Below are positions 44,199-51,614 of a stretch of 62,002 nt of DNA, one piece after another (the first letter of the stretch is position 1; each line of letters starts with the position of its first letter). A model generated the notes under the pieces. That model did no database searches. It saw nothing but the letters and a program-made list of their open reading frames with translations, and had not been told where the DNA came from. The stretch spans positions 1 through 62,002 of the forward strand of contig VXPO01000099.1 in the NCBI GenBank assembly GCA_009839505.1. Reading direction: 5' to 3'. Both the position numbers and the translations under genes were made by a program. This stretch comes from Gammaproteobacteria bacterium. GTDB taxonomy: Bacteria; Pseudomonadota; Gammaproteobacteria; Pseudomonadales; Azotimanducaceae.

Positions 44199-45884
44199 TT
44201 AGCTGCGCAACGTCCGGCCTGCCAAAGCCCCCGTGTGTTCGCCGTGTTCCATGAACAATTCGCCGTTGACGATCACCTGCTCGTAGCCGCGGCCGCGTTG
44301 CACGTAGCGGCCAGCACCTGCGGGGAAGTCGTGCTTGTACTCCGGGAGTTCCATGGCGAGGTTGTCGAAGTCGATGACGTTGATGTCGGCGTAGGTGCCT
44401 TCGCGGAGCACGCCACGATCCTTGATGCCGAAGATCGCGGCCGTGTCGCCGGTCCAGCCCCGGATGGCCTCCTCCAGGCTCATCACGCCGCGGTTCTTGA
44501 CCCAGTAGGACAAGAGCCAGGTCGGTGAACTGGCGTCCATGATCTGGCCGACGTGGGCACCCGAGTCGCCGAGGCCCATGGCGACCGTGGGGTTGGTGAT
44601 CATCTCCTCGATGGCGTCCATGGACTGGTTGAGCCCCGGGTGCCAGAGCTGCACCCTCCCCTGGTGTCGGCGATTCAGTTCGATGAAGGCGGCTACTTCG
44701 CCCTGGCCGGTGCGTTCAGCGTAGGCCGTCAGCGACCGCGACCGGTCGTGCACGTAGTCAAGATCGTCGTCGGTGAGGATGTAGGCGTTTTCGAGGTCGA
44801 TGACGGGCGGTGACTCGACTTCGAGCAGTCGCACCCGGAAGGACTCGTCCTCGAGTGCCGCCAAGCGTTGCGCGAACGGCATCCTGCCGAGTTCGCGCCA
44901 CGCGGCGGAACCATTGAACGGTGTGCGATGGTCGAGGCCGAACAGCCCGCCGATGCCCCGCGAGCTCGTCTGCGGGCGAAGCTGTGCGCCGTTGGCGTTC
45001 TCCTCCTCCGCGAAGCCGATGACGCGCCGGTAGAGATCCGGGCGTCGGTAGCTGTGCGCGAGGCCGAAGGTCACGCGGACGTTGTTCTCCCGCGACAGTT
45101 GACCTACCCACGCGATCTCGGCGCGGGTCTTCGGCAGGTGCTCTTCGCGGTCCCGTTCACCGATCCGCAGGGCGCCTTCGAAAATGCCCTTGCGCCGTCG
45201 ACCCAGGACGCGGCCGATGGCCAGGAGCTCGCTCGGGTCGGCGTGGGTTCCGGGGACGTAGCGGCCGTCGGGAACCTTGTGCAGGAAGGTTCTGGAGGTG
45301 GAGAACCCCAGGGCGCCGGCGGCGATGGCCTCGTCCACGAGTTCGCACATGCGTTGCACGTCCTCGTCGCTGGCGGGCGTTTCGTCCAGGCTGCGCTCTC
45401 CCATGGCATGTATGCGGACCGCGCAGTGGCCCACCATGCCGCCGACATTCACGCCCTTGTCCATTCGGTCGAGCGACTCCAGGTATTCCCCGTAGGTCTC
45501 CCAGTCCCAAGGCAAGCCGGCGTCGATCGATTCCTTCGGGATGTCCTCCACCGACTCCATCATCTCCGCGAGGTAGCCGCGGTCCTCCGGCTTGCAGGGC
45601 GCGAAGGTGACCCCGCAGTTGCCGATCACGACCGAGGTGACACCGTGGTAGCACGACGACGAAGCGATAGGGTCCCAGGCGATCTGGGCATCGAGGTGGG
45701 TATGGATGTCGACGAAGCCCGGCGTCACGATCTTCCCGGAGGCGTCGATCTCGCGTCGACCCTTGGCCCCGACTTGCCCTACGGCGACGATGCGATCGCC
45801 CTGCACGGCCACGTCGCCCGAGCGGGCCGAGGCACCGGTGCCGTCGACGAGCGTGCCGTTTCGTATCACCAGGTCGTAGGCCAT
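44199..45884 (-). CDS. N-acyl-D-amino-acid deacylase-type amidohydrolase
   Basis: A 561-residue amidohydrolase. Beta-sandwich start YDLVIRNGTLVDGTGA; the metal site VTPGFVDIHTHLDAQ; the CGVTFAPCKP region; and late DSGAHVGQIMD, where the Asp and His are metal ligands. The length and the pattern match D-aminoacylase/N-acyl-D-amino-acid deacylase family (AtzC-like superfamily). It probably hydrolyses N-acyl D-amino acids or similar amides in the cytosol. GAGGA precedes the ATG. It is 13 bases from the oxygenase gene on the same strand, so co-transcription is likely. Confidence 0.88.
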   Translation of the reverse strand: MAYDLVIRNGTLVDGTGASARSGDVAVQGDRIVAVGQVGAKGRREIDASGKIVTPGFVDIHTHLDAQIAWDPIASSSCYHGVTSVVIGNCGVTFAPCKPEDRGYLAEMMESVEDIPKESIDAGLPWDWETYGEYLESLDRMDKGVNVGGMVGHCAVRIHAMGERSLDETPASDEDVQRMCELVDEAIAAGALGFSTSRTFLHKVPDGRYVPGTHADPSELLAIGRVLGRRRKGIFEGALRIGERDREEHLPKTRAEIAWVGQLSRENNVRVTFGLAHSYRRPDLYRRVIGFAEEENANGAQLRPQTSSRGIGGLFGLDHRTPFNGSAAWRELGRMPFAQRLAALEDESFRVRLLEVESPPVIDLENAYILTDDDLDYVHDRSRSLTAYAERTGQGEVAAFIELNRRHQGRVQLWHPGLNQSMDAIEEMITNPTVAMGLGDSGAHVGQIMDASSPTWLLSYWVKNRGVMSLEEAIRGWTGDTAAIFGIKDRGVLREGTYADINVIDFDNLAMELPEYKHDFPAGAGRYVQRGRGYEQVIVNGELFMEHGEHTGALAGRTLRS

Positions 45885-45897
45885 TGGGGATCCTCGC

Positions 45898-46830
45898 TTA
45901 GTCCTTCAGGAAATAGACGCCGACGCGATACTCGCAGCTTTGTCGTTCGCTCAATACATCGGGTGGCTCGAGTGGATGGGGTTCATCGAACGCAGAATGG
46001 AAACACGTTCGAAGTTTAGGGCGTAAGTCACTCTTCCAGCATTGGAAGTTCTTGAAGGCGAGCACTTCGCCCGTGTTCATCCTAGGGTAGTAGTACCAGT
46101 GCTGCTCCGGGTTGTGGCGCAGCCCCAGTTGGTTGGACGGTCGTCCGGTCGGGGTGAAGTTCGTGAGCCCCGTGGAGATGACATCGCGGGGCTCGACCGT
46201 GTACGGGTCGCAGATCGTCAGCGGCAGATGGCGCAGCGGCTCGTCCATGTAGACCGTCCGCCAGAAGTTGATGACCAAGAACCCGGTCACGTCGTCCCGG
46301 GCGTACTGTCGGCGCCAGGCCTCGGCGGCCTCGGCGGTGCCATAGGCGGCAACATTCTCCTCGTAGTCGTCCGCGCTGAGCCCGTAGTCCTGGTGGGCGA
46401 CCTGTCCGTAGAAGGGGTTGGGGGTGTTCGGCCCGCGGCGCAGCAGATACGGAACCTGCGGAATCTCGACTCTGGCGCCGGGCAGGAGGCGTTCTCGGAT
46501 GATCGAGGTGATCTCCGGAAAGTAGACGCGGGTGATCTCGGTGTCCTCGGCCGGAGTTGCGGGGTCGTTGTCCCAATCTCGAACCGCCGAGGTGTGGTCG
46601 AGGAGCACGAAACTGTGTTCTTCGAAGAAGCCAGCCTCGGTGAAGGATCGTGACGTCCCGGCCCGACGCTGCAGATCCCGGCCGTCGCGAATCGTGACCA
46701 CCGGCGCTTCGCGCAGCACACCTGGTGTCGGCGTCTCCCCTTTCGCATCCATGAGTACGCGATCCCCGGAGGTGAATCCAGGCTCGAACAGGCTATTCAG
46801 CCTCGTCTCGACCTGCGCGACGCCGGTCAT
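45898..46830 (-). CDS. CmcJ/NvfI-family oxidoreductase
   Basis: A 310-residue protein of the CmcJ/NvfI family, Fe(II)/2-oxoglutarate-type enzymes known from cephamycin and fungal meroterpenoid pathways. Recognised stretches are FLVINFWRTVYMDEPLRHLP, LTICDPYTVEPRD, QHWYYYPRMNTGEVLAFKNF and HSAFDEPHPLEPP. The His and Asp in HSAFDEP and the DYGLSADDYEENVAAY region fit the family. The ATG at 46830 was preferred to an upstream GTG because purine-rich sequence precedes it. It is upstream of the D-aminoacylase-like gene. Substrate unknown. Confidence 0.8.
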   Translation of the reverse strand: MTGVAQVETRLNSLFEPGFTSGDRVLMDAKGETPTPGVLREAPVVTIRDGRDLQRRAGTSRSFTEAGFFEEHSFVLLDHTSAVRDWDNDPATPAEDTEITRVYFPEITSIIRERLLPGARVEIPQVPYLLRRGPNTPNPFYGQVAHQDYGLSADDYEENVAAYGTAEAAEAWRRQYARDDVTGFLVINFWRTVYMDEPLRHLPLTICDPYTVEPRDVISTGLTNFTPTGRPSNQLGLRHNPEQHWYYYPRMNTGEVLAFKNFQCWKSDLRPKLRTCFHSAFDEPHPLEPPDVLSERQSCEYRVGVYFLKD

Positions 46831-46960
46831 TCCCAATCTCTCGCTGGACACAGCCGCTGAACTATAAGCGAAACGACTCGTTCAACGCAGAATGGCGGCC
46901 GGAAACCGGTTACGTTGCCAAAGGCCTTTCGCGACAATGGGCCGGAGTGCAGCCGAAAGC

Positions 46961-47065
46961 GTAGGGGCGACCCTTGTGGTCGCCCGTATTGGCCACTCGA
47001 TACCGTGTCGTGACGGGGACGGGCGACCACGTGGTCGGGAGGGCGACCACAAGGGTCGCCCCTAC
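46961..47065. repeat. REP-like repeats, inverted pair plus partial copy
   Basis: Forward copy 46961-46985, partial reverse copy 47021-47040, complete reverse copy 47041-47065. The two complete copies are exact inverse complements. They occupy the space between the oxygenase gene start and the rraA-like gene start. The whole 279-base gap holds no gene. Confidence 0.88.
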
Positions 47066-47109
47066 GGGTACACTGCGTACTTTTGGCTAGTCGACTCTAG
47101 GAATCCCAC

Positions 47110-47802
47110 ATGGCTGAACACCCCGCCGAGTTGCTTGAACAGCTCGCCACGATCGATACCCCCACCGTCTGCAACGCGTTGGAGAGCGTTGCGCCGCAGC
47201 GCCGTGGCTTCGGCTACACGGTGGAGCCCTTGGTCTGCACCCGCCCCCAACTGGGCGTCATGGTGGGCTACGCCCGCACCGCCACCATCCGCGCGCAGCA
47301 TCCGCCGGACCGGCGCAACAGTCCCGGCGACTACTACGACTACATCGACAACGGCGGGCCGAAGCCGGCGATCTCGGTGATCCAGGATCTCGACGGCGAT
47401 GCCCGCGGCTACGGCTCGTTCTGGGGCGAGGTCAACAGCAACATCCACAAGGGTCTCGGTTGTCTGGGCGTGATCACCGACGGCAGTGTCCGGGATCTGC
47501 CGGATGTAGCCGACGGCTTCCAGATGCTGGCCGACCGGGTGGGTCCCTCCCACGCGTTCGTGCACGTGGTTTCGTTCGCGGGCCAGATCAACGTCTGCGG
47601 CATGACTGTCATGGACGGCGACCTGGTGCACGCCGATCAGCACGGCGCGGTGGTCATTCCCCACGATGTGGCCGACAAGGTCATGGACGCCGCGGCCGCA
47701 ATCGCGCGCCGCGAAGGTGTCGTCATTGCCGCCGCGAAAGAGCCCGGGTTCAACATCGAGAAGTTGAGAGCGGCCCAAGGCAAGTCCGCCGAGATCCACT
47801 GA
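47110..47802 (+). CDS. RraA-family protein (4-hydroxy-4-methyl-2-oxoglutarate aldolase-like)
   Basis: A 230-residue RraA-fold protein. LATIDTPTVCNALES is the N-terminal signature, followed by GVITDGSVRDLPDVAD, where Asp and Arg bind substrate and metal, and GDLVHADQHGAVVIP near the end. The family includes HMG/CHA aldolases, oxaloacetate decarboxylases and the RNase E regulator RraA. The longer form here fits the aldolase-like branch. It is 16 bases upstream of the thioredoxin-fusion gene and opens the apparent three-gene unit ending in the selenoprotein. Confidence 0.85.
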   Translation: MAEHPAELLEQLATIDTPTVCNALESVAPQRRGFGYTVEPLVCTRPQLGVMVGYARTATIRAQHPPDRRNSPGDYYDYIDNGGPKPAISVIQDLDGDARGYGSFWGEVNSNIHKGLGCLGVITDGSVRDLPDVADGFQMLADRVGPSHAFVHVVSFAGQINVCGMTVMDGDLVHADQHGAVVIPHDVADKVMDAAAAIARREGVVIAAAKEPGFNIEKLRAAQGKSAEIH

Positions 47803-47818
47803 CCACGCGACGCTGGTC

Positions 47819-49378
47819 ATGGCAACGATGCTGCCCGCATTCTCGCTGGCCGACATGGCGGGCGGCGATCGGACGTTTCCCACTGGCGCACCGGCGCTGG
47901 TCTGCTTCGTCAAGGAGGACTGTCCCACCTGCAACCTCGTGATGCCGCTGCTGCAGGCGGCGCACGATGCGGGCGAGGTGCCACTGCTCACCGCCGGACA
48001 AACCGTGGAAGGCAACCGGACGCTCACCGAGCGTCATGGCCTGACCGTTCCGCTGCTGGACGACTCGACGCTGAAGGTGTCTTTCGCCTACGACGTCGAG
48101 ACCGTACCGCTGGTGCTGCTCGCCGACGGCGACGGCGAGGAGGTCGACCGGCTGGTCGGCTTCGACCGCGCGGAGTGGCAGGAGTTTTTTGGCAACCACC
48201 TGCCCGGAACCCAGGTCGACTGGGAGTCGCTGCCGAAGTGGCGTCCGGGCTGCGGCTCGCTGACCCAGGATCCGGTGATCGCGGAACGACTGCGGGCCGA
48301 GTCGGAGAACAGTCCGCTACGGGCGCGCAAGATCGAGATCGCCCCGGCCGACGACGTCCACGAGTTCCTCTTCGACCAAGGCTTCACCGATGGCTTGCCG
48401 GTCGTGCCGCCGACCCCCGAGCGGGTGCTGCGCATGTTGAGCGGTACCAAGCGTGACAGCCAGGAGGTTGTCGCCGAGATCCCGCCCAACTACGCCCCGG
48501 CGACCGTCGAAAAGATCGCCATTAATGCCGTCCTCGCCGGCTGCAAACCCGAGTACCTGCCGGTGGTCATCGCCACGGTCGAGGCGGTCTGCAACAAGAC
48601 GTTCAACATTCACGGCGTCAACGCCACCACCATGGGCGCCTCGCCGGTGGTGATCGTCAACGGCCCCATACGTGAGCGCATCGGCATGAACATGGGGCTC
48701 GGCGTCCTCGGCCAGGGCACGCGCGCCAACGGGGCTATCGGCCGTGCCGTGCGCTTGGCTGTGCGCAACATCGGCGGTGCCAAGCCGGGCGGAACCGAAC
48801 GCTCAACGTTGGGCAACCCGATGAAGTTCACGATGTGTTTCGCCGAGTGGGAGGAACGCAGTCCGTGGGAACCGCTGCACGTCGAACGTGGTTTCGACGC
48901 GGAGGACTCCGTGGTAACCGTCTTCGCCATGACCAGCGGTCCCGCCCTGTGTGTGGATCAGTCGTCGCGGACCGCGAAACAGCTCGCGGGCAGCATCGGC
49001 CTATCGGTGGAAGCGGCCCACCATGTGCGGGCCCACAACGCCGGCGATGCGCTGCTTGTCATCTCGCCCGAACACGTCGACACCCTGAGACGCGATGGTT
49101 TCACCAAGGACGACGTCCGCGAACAGATCCAGAAGGTGACTGCACGACCGCTCGCCGAACTGGCCTCGACCGACGAGGCCGGAGGGGGCATTTCACCGGA
49201 ACGCCTTGCCGCCATGCCCGAGGATCGCCGCAATCGCCCAACGCCGAAGTTCGCCTCCAAGGACAACATCCACATCGTCGTGGCGGGGGCCGGAGCCGGC
49301 AAGTTCACCGGCGTCTACCACGGCTGGGCCGGCGGCGCGATCGGCTCCATGCCGGTGTCACGAAAGATCGACCATTGA
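47819..49378 (+). CDS. Thioredoxin-fold fusion protein, partner of the UGSC selenoprotein
   Basis: A 519-residue protein. Residues 1-130 form a TlpA/thioredoxin-like domain with a CPTC redox motif (C35-x-x-C38 in VKEDCPTCNLVMPLL) and a cis-Pro region DVETVPLVLLADGD. A second Cys-rich spot, RPGCGSLTQD, follows. Residues from about 180 on (FTDGLPVVPPTPERV, EKIAINAVLAGCKPEYLP, NIHGVNATTMGASPVVIVNG) belong to a conserved domain I know only from uncharacterised proteins encoded beside UGSC genes. No signal peptide. It lies 16 bases after rraA-like and 50 bases before the selenoprotein. It is a candidate reductant or substrate-binding partner for that protein. Confidence 0.8.
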   Translation: MATMLPAFSLADMAGGDRTFPTGAPALVCFVKEDCPTCNLVMPLLQAAHDAGEVPLLTAGQTVEGNRTLTERHGLTVPLLDDSTLKVSFAYDVETVPLVLLADGDGEEVDRLVGFDRAEWQEFFGNHLPGTQVDWESLPKWRPGCGSLTQDPVIAERLRAESENSPLRARKIEIAPADDVHEFLFDQGFTDGLPVVPPTPERVLRMLSGTKRDSQEVVAEIPPNYAPATVEKIAINAVLAGCKPEYLPVVIATVEAVCNKTFNIHGVNATTMGASPVVIVNGPIRERIGMNMGLGVLGQGTRANGAIGRAVRLAVRNIGGAKPGGTERSTLGNPMKFTMCFAEWEERSPWEPLHVERGFDAEDSVVTVFAMTSGPALCVDQSSRTAKQLAGSIGLSVEAAHHVRAHNAGDALLVISPEHVDTLRRDGFTKDDVREQIQKVTARPLAELASTDEAGGGISPERLAAMPEDRRNRPTPKFASKDNIHIVVAGAGAGKFTGVYHGWAGGAIGSMPVSRKIDH

Positions 49379-49428
49379 GTTCGCGCCCCAGACGCGTTAA
49401 ATCAACACTGCACTAGGAAGGAGGGACC

Positions 49429-49947
49429 ATGGCAACGATCCTCGACCCCACCGACGAGCGGGTACCGGTGGCACGCACGGTGACGCCGCGCAGCGGCACC
49501 GTGCGCGGCAACGTCGCCCTGCTCGACATATCGAAGCCGCGCGGCAACGTGCTGCTCGATCAACTGGAGACCCGGCTTGCCGAGCGACTGCCGGACGTGA
49601 CCATCAACCGGTACGCCAAACCGACGTTCACCAAGCCGGCGCCGGATGCATTGCGCCGGGACATCCGCGACGCCAACGACTTTGTGATCGAGGCGCTGGC
49701 CGACTGAGGCTCCTGTACCACGTGCAGTTTGCATGACACGGTATGGTTCGAGATCCAGGGAGTTCCCTCGGTCAGCATCGCTTCAACGGAGTTCGTGGAC
49801 GCGGCCACGGCACAGGCCGAAGCCCTCGGCATGGACGACGCGCGTCGCGTGTTCGTCGCGCATCCCATCCAGGATGCCACCGACGACGAGATGCGCGCGA
49901 AGGCGGACGCGTGCGTTGACGCCGTCGTGGATGCGTTGACCTCGTAG
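49429..49947 (+). CDS. UGSC-family selenoprotein with in-frame TGA (Sec)
   Basis: The reading frame starts at an ATG after a strong AAGGAGG, runs 92 codons, meets TGA at 49705-49707, and continues in the same frame to TAG at 49945-49947. With TGA read as selenocysteine (residue 93) the 172-residue protein is MATILDPTDERV... with the motif UGSCTTCS in place, then HDTVWFEIQGVPSVSIAST and VFVAHPIQDATDDEMRAK. UGSC is the defining motif of a family reported in marine selenoprotein surveys. A plausible SECIS stem-loop follows the TGA. Sec insertion would need selA, selB, selD and tRNA-Sec, which lie outside this window. A simple reading as two fragments is less likely, since the downstream part has no ribosome-binding site and keeps coding character. 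Confidence 0.85.
49705..49744 (+). promoter_or_regulatory. Putative bacterial SECIS stem-loop with UGA codon
   Basis: After the TGA, GTACC (49715-49719) pairs with GGTAT (49740-49744), and CGTGCA (49721-49726) pairs with TGCATG (49730-49735), allowing G-T pairs, with a one-by-four internal loop. The apical loop GTT starts 20 bases after the TGA; a G within the first two loop positions and a spacing of 16-37 nt are the described criteria for bacterial SECIS. Confidence 0.7.
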
Positions 49948-49989
49948 CGCGACCCTATCGCGCGGGGGGCGCGTGATACCCCGCACTAT

Positions 49990-50076
49990 GGGACATCCAG
50001 CCTAGGGTGGATGTCCCTTTTCGGCCGTAGGGTGGATGTCCCTTTTCGGCCGTAGGGTGGATGTCCCTTTTCGGCC
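49990..50076. repeat. Hairpin and three 25-bp tandem repeats with GGTGGATGTCCC
   Basis: GGGACATCCA (49990-49999) pairs perfectly with TGGATGTCCC (50008-50017) around an 8-base loop. Three 24-25-base direct repeats start at 50003, 50028 and 50053, each TAGGGTGGATGTCCC followed by TTTTCGGCC. The repeated word differs by one base from the GGTGGGTGTCCC of the array at 161-378. The block separates the selenoprotein stop from the remnant of a second copy of its 3' end. Confidence 0.9.
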
Positions 50077-50144
50077 CCGACGACGAAATGCGGGCCAAGG
50101 CGGATGCGTGCATCGACGCAGTAGTGGATGCGCTGACGTCGTGA
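50076..50144 (+). pseudogene. Remnant of a second UGSC-family gene (3' end only)
   Basis: Translated in frame to TGA at 50142-50144 it reads PDDEMRAKADACIDAVVDAL followed by TS. The selenoprotein ends TDDEMRAKADACVDAVVDAL and TS. The DNA differs at about a fifth of positions, mostly silent, so this is an old paralogue end and not a recent copy. No start or catalytic part remains. The rest of the gap (50145-50269) holds only a 6-bp hairpin at 50174-50190 and a REP-like block. Confidence 0.75.
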
Positions 50145-50230
50145 CCCGGCTTTAGCGGGCTCGCATCGCCGGAGCGGGGTTTATCCCCGCCCACGCGAGT
50201 TGGAACGCGGAAGTTGTCGCGCGCAGACGC

Positions 50231-50272
50231 GGGCGACCACAACCCGCCCGCGAGGGCGCGCCCTCGCCCCTA
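50231..50272 (-). repeat. Degenerate REP-like repeat supplying a stop codon
   Basis: GGGCGACCACAA at its left end and CTCGCCCCTAC at its right end match the REP-like family, with an unrelated GC-rich centre. The CTA at 50270-50272 is the TAG stop of the CoA-transferase gene. Confidence 0.65.
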
Positions 50273-51451
50273 CGCGATCACACCGCTCGAGCGTAGCTCC
50301 TCGATTTCGGTCGGCTCCAGCCCGAAATCGGTGAGCACGCCGTCGCTGTCGGCACCCGGATCCGGGGCGGCGTGGTCGAACCGCTCTGGGTGCGGGAACC
50401 CAGACAGGTTGATCGGCGAACGGATCAGGTTGACGTCCCCCAGCTCCGGATGTGCGGCCGGCTTGGCCATCTCCAGGTACTTCGCCTGCGGGTTGTCAAA
50501 GCCGCCCTTGATGTCGCCGATGGGACCACACGGCACGCCGGCCGCATTCAGCCTTGCCACTACGTCATCCACCGACAGATCCGCAATGGCCCCCTCGATC
50601 TCCGCGTTCAACTGCACCTTCGCCCCACGTCGTTTCTGCACCGTGTCGTACCGGTCATCGCCGTAGAGCGCATCGGCACCAACCGCTTCGCAGAAGCTCT
50701 TCCACATCCGATCCGACGGCGCCGCGATGTTGACGTGGCCGTCCCGGCAGCGGAACGCGCCCATGGGCGTAGCGATCGGGTGGTCGTTGCCCTGCTGTGC
50801 GGGCACATCACCCAACATCGTGTACCGGGCACCCTGGAAGTCGAGTTTGTTCAGCATGGCTTCGAGCAGCGAGGTATGCACCCACTGCCCTTCGCCGGTC
50901 TTCTCGCGATGCAGCAGCGCCAGCAGGATGCCCTGCCCCAGGAACATGCCCGCAGCCGTGTCGCTGATGGCGATGCCCACCCGCATCGGCCCGCGGCCCG
51001 GTTCGCCGGTGATGGACATGAGTCCGCTCATGCCCTGAACGATCTGGTCGACCCCTGGCCGCTTGCTGTAGGGACCTTCCTGCCCGAACCCCGAGATGCT
51101 GGCGTAGATGATCGCCTCGTTGGCAGCCTTGACCGACGCGTAGTCCACCTTCAGCCGGTGCTTGACGTCGGCGCGGAAGTTCTCGACGACGACGTCGGCC
51201 CGCGCTGCCAGCTTCATGAAGAGCGCGTGACCGTCGGGATCTTTCAGGTTGATGCAGACGCTGCGCTTGTTGCGATGCAGGTTCTGCTCGTCGGGTCCCC
51301 GGCGGGCACCGGTCATCGCGCCACCAACAGCCGGCGGCGCTTCGATCCTGACGACATCCGCTCCCCAGTCCGCCAGCAACCTGACAGCGGTGGGACCGGC
51401 ACGGGCGATGGTTAGATCAAGGACCGTGTAGCCGGCAAGTGGACCGTTCAT
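50270..51451 (-). CDS. CaiB/BaiF-family (class III) CoA-transferase
   Basis: A 393-residue class III CoA-transferase that moves CoA between organic acids. The start MNGPLAGYTVLDLTIARAGP is preceded by AGGAAGG four bases away, which sets this ATG over an upstream one. LLADWGADVVRIEAP, RNKRSVCINLKDPDG and the catalytic Asp region KRPGVDQIVQGMSGLMSITG are typical. HPIATPMGAFRCRDGHVNIAAPS follows. The stop codon lies in a REP-like repeat. The donor and acceptor acids are unknown. Confidence 0.9.
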   Translation of the reverse strand: MNGPLAGYTVLDLTIARAGPTAVRLLADWGADVVRIEAPPAVGGAMTGARRGPDEQNLHRNKRSVCINLKDPDGHALFMKLAARADVVVENFRADVKHRLKVDYASVKAANEAIIYASISGFGQEGPYSKRPGVDQIVQGMSGLMSITGEPGRGPMRVGIAISDTAAGMFLGQGILLALLHREKTGEGQWVHTSLLEAMLNKLDFQGARYTMLGDVPAQQGNDHPIATPMGAFRCRDGHVNIAAPSDRMWKSFCEAVGADALYGDDRYDTVQKRRGAKVQLNAEIEGAIADLSVDDVVARLNAAGVPCGPIGDIKGGFDNPQAKYLEMAKPAAHPELGDVNLIRSPINLSGFPHPERFDHAAPDPGADSDGVLTDFGLEPTEIEELRSSGVIA

Positions 51452-51614
51452 GAAGCCTTCCTGGTTGGGCCCGGTTGGGCGGGTCGGCATAGCCTAACCG
51501 TTGACCCTGGCGACCGGAAGCAAACCGGCTGTTCGCCAACGACACAGGTACTCCGATTCCGTTGCCTCGCAAAAGTTGCATAATCTTTCCATAAAGATAC
51601 CGTTAACTCGGAAC

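Noticed and set aside
49429-49707. A separate 92-residue protein ending at the TGA
   Set aside because: The frame stays open after the TGA with a UGSC motif, coding character and a SECIS-like fold, so a selenoprotein explains it better.
49729-49947. A separate gene starting at the ATG inside the SECIS region
   Set aside because: It has no ribosome-binding site and would lack the N-terminal half and the UGSC motif of the family.
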